Assembly: GCA_951799425.1 (NCBI GenBank)
Contig: OX637399.1
Span: 18,388,001-18,452,000, forward strand
Length of the DNA: 64,000 bases
Direction of reading: 5' to 3'
Source of the DNA: Ilex aquifolium
Taxonomy: Eukaryota; Streptophyta; Magnoliopsida; Aquifoliales; Aquifoliaceae
Below, piece after piece: positions 12,350-23,753 of this stretch; the stretch's first letter is position 1, and the number at the start of each line of letters is the position of its first letter. A program made the translations under genes and the position numbers. The notes below the pieces were generated by a model. The model was not told where the DNA came from. It did no database searches and was given only the letters and a program-made list of their open reading frames with translations.

Positions 12350-12638
12350 ACTCTCCAAAATTTTCAGATTTTAAACTGCCTTGCCCTATTTTCGGTCTGG
12401 GTCTTCCCTTCCCTTCAATGATCTAAATGGACTATAATGGAGTATAAAACATGGTATATTGAATATTGGTTGAATCCAAATGAATAATCGAATCCGGTTA
12501 ACAATGGTGAGTTAAGATCCCGGTTAAGGGGATGCTCCTACCGTGGTGTTAGGTTGAGTGACATCCACGGGTATTTCCGCGGGTTGACGGGTGGTCAACG
12601 GTTAATAAGGGACCCCCGGAAATTGGGGCGTCACAGCT

Positions 12639-12650
12639 TGGTATCAGAGC
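12639..12650 (+). other. Primer-binding site of element A (initiator tRNA-Met)
   Basis: TGGTATCAGAGC, the standard plant LTR-element PBS complementary to the 3' end of initiator tRNA-Met, begins three bases after the 5' LTR. Confidence 0.93.
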
Positions 12651-12991
12651 GTAGGTATGCGATTTACCTAGGGCTTGATGGGGCATGGGTCTAGACCATT
12701 GCATTCATTGTACATTACATGTTATTTGCTTAAATTGCTACATGTTATGTGATATGTGATATGTGTATTATATGCATGGTAAAATGTGTATGAAAATGGA
12801 CTCACTAGGGTTAGAGAACTTAACCTTGGGAGTGGGAAAACAAATGAACGGGAAAGTTCAAAGCGTAAGGGTCCACTATTGGAGGCATACGCTCTACTAG
12901 TGAGACAATGAGAAAGATTTGAACGTTTTAACCTTGATCCCTATCTAGGGATACTAAGTCGTTGTACCGTTGCCATTTGACATGTGTGTAG

Positions 12992-15900
12992 ATGGCAAGT
13001 GGAAGAAGAGGACGTCGAGGCGGTGGGCGGAACAATAACCAACCACCACCGGTCTTCGATCAACAAGCGTTTACGGAAACCATGGGCATGATGGCGGCTA
13101 CCGTTGCACAAGCTAGTGCAAATGCCGGACATGGAGGCGCGAGTAACCTCCAACAGTTTAAAGCACACAAACCTGCAGTCTTCATGGGAGGGGCGGACCC
13201 GATGGTGGCCGACTATTGGTTCCGACAAGTCAACAAGATCTTAGGGGCGATGGAGGTCACCTCAGACGCTACTAAGATAAGACTAGCTGCATTCCAGCTA
13301 GAGGGAGAAGCCCAATTGTGGTGGGATTGGGTGACGGCCTCGAAGAACTTAGAGGCCATGACATGGGGAGAGTTCAAGGAGCTCTTCATGGGTAAATATT
13401 TCCCAACGGCCGTTCGACATGCAAAGGCCCGAGAGTTTCTAGATTTGAAGCAAGGGTCAATGACGGTGATGGAGTATGTGGCTAAGTTCACCGAATTAGC
13501 CCGATTTGCTGATGATTACGTGGCCACGGATATGGCCAAGGTAAGAAGGTTCGAGGATGGGTTGAAGCTATCCATCCGGGGAAAGATTGTGGGCCTCCGC
13601 CTGCAAGACTTGGACTCTATGGTCGAGACAGCTATGGCCATTGAGAGGGAGGTTGACGATGCACGAAGCATCCGTGAGGCGGGTGCTAAGGATAAGAAGA
13701 AGGAGGGCCAATCCTCTTCTTCTAGTTCGGGGAAGAAGCAGAAGACTTCTACTCCACAAGGACAACAAGGACAGGGCCGTGGCTATCAAGGCCAAGGCCA
13801 AGGTCAATTTTCCCAGGGCGGGAGAAACTTCAGGACTACCCACCAGGTGGGCCAGAAGACATGTTTCCATTGCCACCAACCGGGGCATATGAAGCGGGAT
13901 TGTCCGCAGAGGCAAGGATCCCAGAGCTATGGGACACCTCAGTCCTAGTCATTAGTGGGACAGTCGCAGACACACCTTGTTCCTCCGTACCCCACCACGG
14001 GCCAGGGAAACCAGTATCAGTTCCAGGGCAATACTCAGGCCCCTACCACTTTTCGAGCGGGGACTCCGCAGTCGGGCCAGATGGGCCAAAGCATGGGTCG
14101 AGGCCGAGGAAAGGGCATGCAGGCTGAGACTTCGGGGACCCAGGGGCGTGTCTACGCCATTACACCTCAGGCTGAGCCAGTGGATCAGTTGGTCATTCAG
14201 GGTACATTTCTACTTTCTCGCTTATGGGCTAAAGTATTATTTGACTCTGGTGCATCACATTCATTCATTTCTGCATCATGTGTGAGGGATTTGGGCTTAG
14301 AGGTTGATGCCTTGGAAGAGCCGTTGTGTGTGAATTCACCCCTAGGAGCTAGGGTGTGTGTGAATCAGATATGTCGGGGTTGTGAGCTAGAGATCTCGAG
14401 GATTCTACTCACCGTGGACCTTAGGGTTATGGACATGTCGGAATTCGATGTCATCCTTGGGATGGACTGGTTGGCGGCGCATCGGGTCGTTATTGATTGT
14501 GACAGGAAGAGGGTCACTGGCTATACACCGGACGGTGTTTGTTTCAAGTTTCAGGGGGAAAAGCATGATACTTTGCCTCAAGTCGTGTATGATTCACGAT
14601 GGCATGGGCAATTGATGGGTTGGCTTGCGAGCCTTACCCTGGAGGACGAGGCAAGACAAGAATTGGGTCTACCTCGGGTGGTGTGCGAGTATGAGGACGT
14701 TTTTCCGAACGAGTTACCGGGATTACCTCCCCATAGGGATGTGGACTTTAGCATTGAGTTGCATCCGGGTACTTCGCCCATTTCTATGACTCCACATAGG
14801 ATGGCGCCAGCTGAGTTGCAAGAACTCAAGGTCCAATTACAAGAATTATTGGACAAGGGCTTTATTAGACCGAGTACCTCACCTTGGGGCGCTCCGGTGC
14901 TGTTTGCCAAGAAGAAGGATAAGACCCTTCGATTGTGTATAGACTATCGGCAGTTGAACCGGGTCACCATCAAGAATAGGTACCCTTTGCCGAGGATCGA
15001 TGATCTGTTTGATTAGCTGAGGGGAGCGCGGGTCTATTCAAAGATAGATCTCCGCACGGGCTACCATCAGTTGAGGATTAAGGAGTCAGATATCCCTAAG
15101 ACGGCGTTCAGAACGCGGTACGGGCATTTCGAGTTCACGGTGATGCCATTTGGGTTGACGAATGCCCCGGCGGCATTCATGGATCTCATGCATAGGGTGT
15201 TCCAGCCCTATTTAGATCAGTTTGTCGTAGTGTTTGTTGATGACATCCTGATCTACTCCAAGACAGAGGAGGAGCATGAGGGTCACTTAAGGATTGTTCT
15301 TCAGACCTTGAGAGACCATCAATTGTACGCCAAGTTCAGCAAGTGTGAATTTTGGCTCACGGAGGTGAAATTCTTGGGACACGTGGTGTCAGCTTCGGGG
15401 GTGTCAGTTGACCCGGAGAAAGTTGAAGCAGTTATGAGTTGGGAGAGGCCAAAGTCAGTCTTCGAGATACGTAGTTTCTTGGGATTGGCAGGGTATTACC
15501 GGAGGTTCATCGAGGACTTCTCCCGACTAGCCGCACCTATGACTAGATTGACCCGGAAGGAGGTCAAGTTCGAGTGGAATGATTCGTGTGAGAAGGCATT
15601 TCAAGAACTAAAGAGGAGGCTCACTTCAGCTCCTATCTTGATTGTTCCAGAGAGGGGGCAAAACTACACGGTGTATTGCGATGCCTCCAAGGACGGACTG
15701 TGTTGTGTCTTGATGCAGTCCGGGAGAGTGGTGGCTTATGGTTCTCGACAGTTGAAGAATCACGAGCAGAATTACCCTACGCATGATATGGAGTTGGCGG
15801 CCGTTGTCTTTGCCTTAAAGGCTTGGCGCCACTATTTGTATGGTGAACAATTTGAGGTGTTTTCGGACCACAAAAGTCTGAAGTACATCTTCACTCAGCG

Positions 15901-17587
15901 GGACCTCAACATGAGGCAGCGTAGGTGGATGGAGTACCTAGAAGACTATGACTTCACTTTGCATTACCACCCTGGTAAGGCAAATGTGGTGGCAGATGCG
16001 CTTAGCCGGAAGTCACGGGGTGTTTTAGCTAGTGTAGCTTCCCGGGAGTGGCGGATGCTTGAGACCGTGGGCCAATTTGGGCTGCATTATCGGGGTCGGA
16101 CTCAGGGTGTTTTAGGGAGCTTGGTGGCTACACCTTCCCTACTGAGCAGAGTGATTGAGTCCCAGAGACAAGACTCAGAGTTATCATCCATCAGGGACCG
16201 AGTGCAGGCGGGTACTGGTGACGAGGGCTGGGCCATTCACTCGGATGACAGTCTTCGGTTTAGGGGAAGGGTTGTGGTTCCCCAGTCGGCGGAGCTGAGA
16301 GAGGAGATCCTCAGGGAGTTCCATTGCTCTCGTTTTGCGGTGCATCCAGGCGGCACGAAGATGTATCATGATCTTCGTCTCCAGTATTATTGGATCGGGA
16401 TGAAAAGACAGATTGACGATTTTGTCAGCAGATGCCTCACATGTCAGCAGATTAAGGCCGAACACCAAAGGCCAGCTGGTATGCTCCAGCCCTTGGAAGT
16501 GGTTGAGTGGAAGTGGGAGCACGTCACAATGGACTTTGTGACCCACTTGCCACGGACATCGCGGGGACATGATGCGGTGTGGGTGATAGTGGACCGGCTT
16601 ACGAAGTCGGCACACTTTTTGGTGGTGCGGATGACCTTCACTCTGGAGGAATTCTGCAGGTTGTACATAAGGGAGATAGTCCGGTTGCATGGGGTACCCG
16701 TGTCTATAGTATCAGATCGGGATCCCAGGTTTACGGCTCACTTTTGGGAGAGTTTCCAGCGAGCCATGGGGACTCAGTTGAGGATGAGCACAGCCTTCCA
16801 CCCCCAAACGGACGGTCAGTCGGAACGGACCATCCAGACATTAGAGGACATGCTACGGGCATGCGTCCTAGACCTCAAGGGTAGCTGGGAAGAACATTTA
16901 CCCTTAGTGGAATTCGTCTATAACAACAGTTATCAGGCTAGCATACGGATGGCACCCTATGAGGCACTTTATGGAAGGCCTTGTCGTTCTCCGGTTTGTT
17001 GGACTGAGGTTGGAGAAAGACCCTCTACGGGTCCAGAATTGATAAGAGACGCCTCGGAGAAGGTGGATCTGATAAGGAAGCGTCTTCTCACGGCTCAAGG
17101 CCGGCAGAAGAGCTACGCCGATAGGCGGCGGCAGCCTCTGGAATTTGAGGTGGGGGATCATGTCTTCTTGAAGGTGATGCCTAAGAGAGGAGTGGTCAGA
17201 TTCGGCAAGCGGGGAAAGCTGTCGCCGAGGTATATTGGGCCCTTCGAGATACTTGAGAGAGTTGGCACTGTGGCCTACAGACTGGCGTTACCGCCAACTT
17301 TATCGGGTGTTCACGCGGTATTCCATGTCTCCATGCTCCGAAAGTATACTCCAGATCCGACGCATGTTGTGGATTGGGGCGAGCTTGTCGTTGATACGGA
17401 TGGAACCTTTGAGGAGGGGCCAGTGCGTGTCATGGATAGCCGGGATCAGGTTTTGCGAGGCAACACCGTGAGGCTTGTGAAGGTGTTGTGGCAGCACCGA
17501 GGAGTGGAAGAGGCAACATGGGAGCGTGAGGACACCATACGTGCCAATTATCCTTTCTTATTTGAGGATGGAGGTACATTCTTATAG
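12992..17587 (+). pseudogene. Element A gag-pol polyprotein with two in-frame TAG stops
   Basis: A single frame of 1532 codons encoding, in order, Gag (LWWDWV, FMGKYFP), a CCHC zinc knuckle ([14 protein letters not shown]), aspartic protease (LFDSGASHS), reverse transcriptase ([11 protein letters not shown]), RNase H (YCDASKDG), integrase with HHCC and DDE residues ([21 protein letters not shown]) and a C-terminal chromodomain-like segment ([16 protein letters not shown]). ATG 12992 is chosen because the aligned starts of B and C are equivalent. The frame is closed by TAG at 13946-13948, between Gag and protease, and at 15014-15016, inside RT just before [13 protein letters not shown] has CAG at both places. 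No frameshift was seen. Apart from these stops the catalytic residues look intact, so inactivation is recent. Confidence 0.95.
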
Positions 17588-17668
17588 TCATTTAGTGATA
17601 TATGACTGTTACATATGCATGTGGTTGTATGTGCATGATTGTGTGAATTTCGGGGACGAAATTATTTT

Positions 17669-17681
17669 AAGGGGGGAAGAA
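17669..17681 (+). other. Polypurine tract of element A
   Basis: The G- and A-rich run AAGGGGGGAAGAA directly precedes the 3' LTR; it is where plus-strand DNA synthesis is primed. It follows the conserved phrase TTTCGGGGACGAAATT. Confidence 0.88.
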
Positions 17682-20220
17682 TGTAAAACCCGAGAAAATT
17701 TAAACTTTTGAGAAAAAAGGGCAAAATGGTAAATTGTCACTATGGTACAGGTTGTAAACCTGAAATTTTCTAGAGCTCGGATGACGAAACGGACATCACC
17801 GTTGGATTCGTCTCGCGGAAGCTAGTTACCCTGTCAAATTTCATTGAATTCCGAGTTAGTCGGATTTTTCGCGTTTTATGAGGCGGTCGAGCCTCGGGAG
17901 ACCCAAAAAAACGAAATTCTGATTAAAATTTTAAATTTTGGGAAATAAATGACGGCAAGTTAAAATAAAAATATTTTGAACTTGAACCGGAGTGAAATTT
18001 AATCGTTTCGGGGTTAAAACGGACCCGGAAAATAAGGGCCGTGTGGCGCGTTGTGGGCCAAGAATTTAAAGGGTATTTAAAGGGGAGAAAATCATATTTC
18101 TCTCCCCATTTGCTCAGCCGATTTTAACGTGAGAGGAAGAGAGGGAAAGAGCAAGTCTTCTCCACATTCTCTCTACGATCTACACCCATTGAGAGCTCAA
18201 ATCCACTTGGGCCAAGAACAAGAGTTGTTCTACGCATCAAGGGCTACAAGACCATACCAAGGAGGTCGGATTTTGGAGTGATTTGAAGAGCGGGATTTTG
18301 GGAAGCTAGGGCTTAGAGCTTGAATCGGGTCTTGGAGGCTTCTCAAGGTTGTTCTCCACGCTTCAAGAGGTAGGGTTCCCTCCTACCAAGGTTTATTCCA
18401 CACCTAGAATGCTTAGGTGAAATGGGTAAATGAATAGATATAGATATATATGTATGTCATTTGCCTATGGTTGTGAAATTGGGTGAAATGGGTTGAAATC
18501 AATTCTAATTGGATTGGTAATTAGAAGTTTCTAAATGAAATTTCTAGGATTGAGTATATGAAATTAACCCAATGTGACTCTTGGGCTATATGAAGTGTGG
18601 GCATGCTATGTGTTTATTTTGTGCTTGAAATTGAAGTATGTTATCTCTTGATAATGTGATGACATGCTTGGGTGTTGATTAAGATTAAATGTTGATATAT
18701 ATACATGCTTGTGATATATTGACATTGTAAGGAAATATGGAAATTATATGCTTATGATATGATTTTGCCATGAAGTGTGAGAAATGTATTGTAAATGTTC
18801 ATATGTCACTCATATCATATTGAACATTGTAATATTATTGAAATGGGACATCACATTTCATATGCACGGAAGCATTGCACTTAGTGGGTGTGTGTGCATG
18901 GTGGTTGTCTTCACCACGCTTGGTGGATGACGAGTGGGCTCGGGTAAGATGGGTCGATGACCTAATCGAGTCGCACGGTTTGCACGGTTGTTAGGGTTGG
19001 GGTAGCAAGAAGGGCTAGACTATCCCTCGGGTGAGAGACCCGGTGATTGGATATGCACTCCGTTTGTATAAGAGTCCATAAAGTGTGTCGGTGTACGCGG
19101 AACCGTTGGTGGAAGTCCATGAATTCCGTGTCGGTTGGGTGCCGTTGGTGTAAGTCCATAAATATCCACCCCAAGAAAGACCCTAGAATGAAATGTCATT
19201 TGATGTACAACATAAATGATGAATTAGTACACATTGGCACTTGCATGTGTAGAGGAGCCGGGAGGGGCTCGGATGATATGCATGAATGGGTCTCATCTCA
19301 TTCCATAGCATGGCATTACAAATTCCATCATTGAATATAATTTCTTGCTTGGAATGTTATAAATTGTTGTTTTGGGCATGTGAACATTTCATATGCATAT
19401 AGGTTGGGGAGTAGCCTCATTAGGAGATACCCTATTGAGCGTGGCTCACCCTTTGTGGGAAAAACATTTCAGGTGCGGGGTTCACACCGGCGGACGGCTC
19501 CCATTTCGAGCCCCAAAGTTGAAGAAAGCCGACTTGTGGCTTTTATGGTTATTTTGTAAAGCTTTTGAAAGAATTCCATTTTTGATATGTAAATGTATGG
19601 AATCAATTGTAATAGAACTTGTACAAACCATGTTTTATATGGAAATCCTTGTCAAACATGTATTTGATGAATTGGGAAGGGTTTTGAATGAATTGGAAAT
19701 GAAAAATGGAGGAAAAAGGCAAAACTGGGCAGAGAGTACCAGTACTGGGTACCGGTACTGTATGGTACCGGTACTGCGTACCGGTACCCCCTTTCCAGTG
19801 GGTTGATAGTACCGGTACCGGGTACCGGTACTGAATGGTACCGGTACTGTGTACCGGTACCCCCCTTTCCAGTGGGTTGACAGTACCGGTACTGGGTACC
19901 GGTACTGAATGGTACCGGTACTGGGTACCGGTACACTCTCCAAAATTTTCAGATTTTAAACTGCCTTGCCCTATTTTCGGTCTGGGTCTTCCCTTCCCTT
20001 CAATGATCTAAATGGACTATAATGGAGTATAAAACATGGTATATTGAATATTGGTTGAACCCAAATGAATAATCGAATCCGGTTAACAATGGTGAGTTAA
20101 GATCCCGGTTAAGGGGATGCTACTACCGTGGTGTTTGGTTGAGTGACATCCACGGGTATTTCCGCGGGTTGACGGGTGGTCAACGGTTAATAAGGGACCC
20201 CCGGAAATTGGGGCGTCACA
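17682..20220 (+). repeat. Element A 3' LTR
   Basis: Nearly the same as 10148-12635 but 51 bp longer, mainly because its palindrome array (19736-19934) has more copies. It lacks one 7-bp repeat near 18055 that the 5' LTR has. Confidence 0.95.
19736..19934. repeat. Palindrome array GTACCGGTAC, 3' LTR of A (expanded)
   Basis: Eleven intact ACCGGT copies plus one decayed copy (ACCAGT), against eight in the 5' LTR. Groups are again separated by the CCAGTGGG spacer. Confidence 0.9.
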
Positions 20221-20225
20221 CCTTT

Positions 20226-21314
20226 AGCCTAACCACCATACCAGCAAAGAAGGTTATCAAGATGAAAAAATGCACTAGAAAAGCCAAATCCAGAGAAAAT
20301 GACTCAAAAAATCCAAGGCAATCCCCAACATAATCAAGACAAAATAAAACCCATAGAATAGAATACACCAGAAGAACCAAAAGAGGAGGATATCAATCTT
20401 CACCACAAGAAAAATAAAAAGATGACGCACAAAGGATAGAAACAATCTCCAAAAGGAAAGAAAGCCTCTCATTCTCCTCTCCAACAAATATGCTCAGGAT
20501 ATCTCTAACACCAAACCACTCACAAATCAACGAAAGAGTAAATCCAAATGAGGAAAAAAGACCCAGAGAATCTGAAAATCTCAGACTTATCAGAGCACCT
20601 CTCAGTGTTTTAATCCTCTCAATCACACCAACCAAAACAACTGACCCTTTACTCTCCCCCTTATATACATCCCAGATAAACAGTTGGATACTTGCCAACA
20701 ACAAGGCAGCTCCCTGAAAATCTAAAAAGAAAATCAATACATCCTGACATTGAACCTCTCGAATAACTAAAACATCAGTCAAAACCACGTAATCCAATTG
20801 AACCCCTTTGAACACTGACGAGTCAGCAAAAAAAGAAATGAATTTGACCTTCTTGAAACACAAAGCCAGTCAAATTCGTGTGAATCAGCACAAACTGCTG
20901 AACATAACTCTGAACCTGAGAATACATCAATTCACTCAGTACATCCCCCCTACCTTCTGAATTTGAAATGACACATATTCTTCTATAAAAACAAGCTTAA
21001 TCTCCTCTTCCCTACTTTCCTCTTCCATAAGCCAAAAAAACGCAGAAACTCTAGAGCCATAAACATCCATCTGCGTATAAAGAAACTCATGCAAAATAGA
21101 GAAATCATAATGCCCATATTTCGATACAGAGAATACACTTCTCTGATTATTCTGCCCAAAAACCAAACCATTAACTACCTTCTCATCATTATAAAACAAA
21201 GAGATACCCCTTACTTTCAAAACCATAACCTTCATCCCTCTCACTTGGACAAACTGTCCTTCTTCCTTCCAAATTAAAAAATCAATCATGTAAAGAAGGA
21301 ATACCACTACCCCC
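20226..21314 (-). other. LINE-1 sequence between ORF1 and ORF2
   Basis: Minus-strand LINE sequence downstream of ORF1. The open frames here are short, hydrophobic or low in complexity and match no domain I know. I treat the stretch as untranslated or decayed spacer. Confidence 0.5.
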
Positions 21315-21628
21315 GGCTTTGAGCCTCACCCCTACCTCTATAGAAGAAAACTCCAGAGATACAGAATCAGAGTCCTCTGAGCCTTCATTGTTTGCTACAA
21401 TCCTCTACAACAAACTCCTACTTCTCATAGTACTCCCTAAATCAGAGAAGTACCCTTTATCAGGAGGTTCTCTACGCCTCACCAAACCTCTTTCATCATC
21501 CAGTGGAACAGATAACCCCCCTTTAGAAGCAGAAAAATGATCAACATAAAAGGCAGATGTATCACATTGAGAATACTGCTTATTAGCAAGACAAACCCCA
21601 CAATGACCATCTCCCTCTCTAGAAACAT

Positions 21629-23077
21629 TCAATTTACTAACCCTCCCTCCTGACTCTCAACTGAAAAAGAACCCATCTGAGCAACTACAACTTCAGATGA
21701 AATTATATTCTGGCCTTTATCCACTATATCCTCATTTAAATCATGCTGAGCAACAGGCAAAGTATCCACCTGAGCAGAAATAGAAACAGGAACAGGAACA
21801 TGAACATCCTCATTCACAATCCCTCCTTCATTCTGAACAAGAACAGGAACCGAACCAAAATCATTCACTCCATCCTCTACAGAAATTTTTTCCTTCTCCC
21901 CAAGCAAAATCTCCTCCACTATATTCCCAATAATCTCCACCTGACCCATAGTCTCCCCACCTACAAAACCACCATCCTTATCGCTCCCTAACACCTCTTC
22001 ATCTTGTACCAAATTAAGAACAGAAAATTTATTAATCTGCCCCAATTCTTTTCGCTTGAAACCCTCCACCTGCTTGCCATTACTCTGAATCATAGAAACA
22101 GATTTCGCCTTCACAAAATCCTGTTCATCAAAAGTAGAATCAACCATATGCTTCTTACCTTTCTCATTCCTTCCCAGAGGAACCTCCACCTTCCCAACTT
22201 TAACACTCTCCTTCTGCTTCCCCTTTTTTCGACAAAGAGACTCATCATGGCCCTGCTTTAAACACACCGAACAGAATCTAACATCCTTCTCATATATAAG
22301 TCTTTCCCATCTTCCACTTGATCCTCCCATGTCCAACCAAAATCTCTTGGGATTATTAGCTAACATATTCACCTCCACACATACTCGAGCACAACCAGGT
22401 CTTGTCAACTGAAGGGTAGAATTATCTATTACCAAAATCTGCCCAATAGGGCTTAAAATGTCCCTAAGACTCTCCCTATTGAATAGATGAATAGGAAGAC
22501 TATGGAGAGAAATCCAGACAGGCGCAATTGGAGGCTCAATCCCAGGGTAGAATTCTGGGAACCATTTAAAAAACCTAAACAAAAATCCTTCTATATATGT
22601 AGCATCTTTCATCCACGTCTTAACATAATCTTCAAACAAAGAAAATCGGATCAAAATATGCCTCGGATCTAAAATACCAACAGAGAACTCCCCTTTAGGC
22701 AACCAACAGGAAGTTATAAACTCCCTAATCACACCTAGCGATGGCTTACCATATGCACACTTTCCAATTAGAGTCTGGCTAAACCCCTTAGACAACTCCA
22801 TAGTTTCATCAGGCGTCCAATACATCCCAGGTTCCCCATTGTTAAACACAACTCTCTTAGCAAGCTTCAAAGGTATAGTGGAGATAGGGGGCATATTTGA
22901 AGAATTTCCATGTTCAATAGAAGGATCAAAAGAATTAAGAGCCATTTCACCCGATTTGTCCAACCCCGAAAAATTTGAAGACGAAGGGTTTTTGAACAGA
23001 GAAGCAAAATTCCTAATAAGATCAGGAGGTTTCGGTGGAATCAATCTTTGATCTGAACTCATAGTTAAAGAAAACAA
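21629..23077 (-). CDS. LINE-1 ORF1: DUF4283-like nucleic-acid-binding protein with zinc knuckle
   Basis: ORF1 proteins of plant L1 LINEs bind the element RNA. The 482-codon frame is open. ATG at 23062 (MSSDQRLIPPKPP) is the likelier start, by analogy with the second LINE's MSSSQNPTQIPPKPP, five codons inside the longest frame. A DUF4283-like domain spans about residues 90-260 (FRFFKWFPEFYPGIEPP, VWISLHSLPIHLFN, GCARVCVEVNML), followed by a CCHC-type knuckle (CSVCLKQGHDESLC) and a long acidic tail. The stop is followed by more related sequence in another frame (to about 21405: GDGHCGVCLANKQ), so the original protein was probably longer. With ORF2 broken, any product could act only in trans. 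Confidence 0.75.
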   Translation of the reverse strand: MFSLTMSSDQRLIPPKPPDLIRNFASLFKNPSSSNFSGLDKSGEMALNSFDPSIEHGNSSNMPPISTIPLKLAKRVVFNNGEPGMYWTPDETMELSKGFSQTLIGKCAYGKPSLGVIREFITSCWLPKGEFSVGILDPRHILIRFSLFEDYVKTWMKDATYIEGFLFRFFKWFPEFYPGIEPPIAPVWISLHSLPIHLFNRESLRDILSPIGQILVIDNSTLQLTRPGCARVCVEVNMLANNPKRFWLDMGGSSGRWERLIYEKDVRFCSVCLKQGHDESLCRKKGKQKESVKVGKVEVPLGRNEKGKKHMVDSTFDEQDFVKAKSVSMIQSNGKQVEGFKRKELGQINKFSVLNLVQDEEVLGSDKDGGFVGGETMGQVEIIGNIVEEILLGEKEKISVEDGVNDFGSVPVLVQNEGGIVNEDVHVPVPVSISAQVDTLPVAQHDLNEDIVDKGQNIISSEVVVAQMGSFSVESQEGGLVN

Positions 23078-23693
23078 GAATTAAAGAAAGAAATCTCAAA
23101 AGGAATGAAGCAATCTCGAGAAAATCAGTGAAGAAATGAAAAGTTGGAGAGAAGCTAGAGTTTCTTTTTCTAGAACGTAAGTCGTGCCCCTGCTTACTTT
23201 TTTTTCATGCATTAACCACACTTCATATATATATATATATACAACATCCAAACACATACAAAATACCATACTTTAAATACATGCAACACTCAAAATGTAT
23301 ATATTAAATTTGATTTCTACATCTGGATCACAATACTTACCCTTGTACCCACACTTTATTTTTTTTTCTTTTTCTTTCTTTCCTTCTTCTTCCCTTCGTT
23401 TTCTTCTTCCTTCCCTCTTGGTTCTTGCTCTAGCCGAAATTCCCCAAGTGCAAGACTTTCCCTCTTTTTTGTTTCCTTTCCTTTTTCCTTTCTTTCTCCT
23501 AGCCTTGCATGTGCCTTCACCTTTTTTTTTCTTTCTAGCCGTCACTAGCCTTCCCTCCAAATCCCCACCCTTGATTTATTTTTTTTGCATGCAAGACATG
23601 TCTTGCTAAGTGGAATCTCCCATCATTGCCTTACATTAAATAAATATATATATATATACATATACATATACATATATATATATATATACATAT

Positions 23694-23746
<53 letters not shown>

Positions 23747-23753
23747 TTCCTTA
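23078..23753. repeat. LINE-1 5' leader, pyrimidine tract and AT/CA microsatellites
   Basis: About 120 bp of LINE-1 leader is followed by an AT run (about 23225-23241), a strongly C/T-rich stretch (about 23350-23545) and a compound TA/CATA then CA microsatellite (23641-23742). Frames through the microsatellite only spell repeated residues and are not genes. Confidence 0.8.

Larger units (their letters stand above)
10148..12635 (+). repeat. Element A 5' LTR
   Basis: It starts TGTAAAACCC and ends GGGCGTCACA. Parts in order: a TATA-like box at 10547, a leader, a possible intron 10843-11945, the conserved block beginning GGTGCGGGG near 11945, a T-rich end-like stretch near 12030-12110, the ACCGGT array 12209-12349, and the PBS directly after the LTR. 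A threefold CCGTTGGT-containing repeat lies at about 11530-11640. Confidence 0.95.
10148..20220 (+). mobile_element. Element A: full-length Ty3/gypsy chromovirus-type LTR retrotransposon
   Basis: A 10,073-bp element with two long LTRs (10148-12635 and 17682-20220), a primer-binding site complementary to initiator tRNA-Met, one gag-pol frame and a polypurine tract. It is flanked by ccttt at 10143-10147 and 20221-20225, a perfect 5-bp target duplication inside LINE-1. The LTRs differ at about twenty positions by eye, plus a 7-bp repeat and the copy number of the palindrome array, so A is older than B and C. Two in-frame stops disable its polyprotein. Confidence 0.95.
4482..23195 (-). mobile_element. 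LINE-1: plant L1-type LINE, minus strand, split by two LTR-element insertions
   Basis: Removing 7149-9529 and 10148-20220, with one copy of each 5-bp target duplication, leaves a LINE of about 6.2 kb. Its order on the minus strand is ORF1 (from about 23077), ORF1-ORF2 spacer, endonuclease (10147-9530, then 7148 downward), reverse transcriptase and a C-terminal zinc-binding region ending at 4482. The 5' end near 23195 is an estimate. No A tail (T run on the plus strand) is present at 4482, where the tandem array starts, so the 3' end was lost. ORF2 has several frame breaks and the element is dead. Confidence 0.85.

Noticed and set aside
12076..12358. Frames rich in Tyr-Arg-Tyr-Pro-Val across the palindrome arrays
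   Set aside because: They are translations of the GTACCGGTAC repeats in several frames at once; not genes.
20393..21307. Hydrophobic minus-strand frames in LINE-1 between ORF1 and ORF2
   Set aside because: No domain, poor composition for a gene, located where plant LINEs have a spacer.
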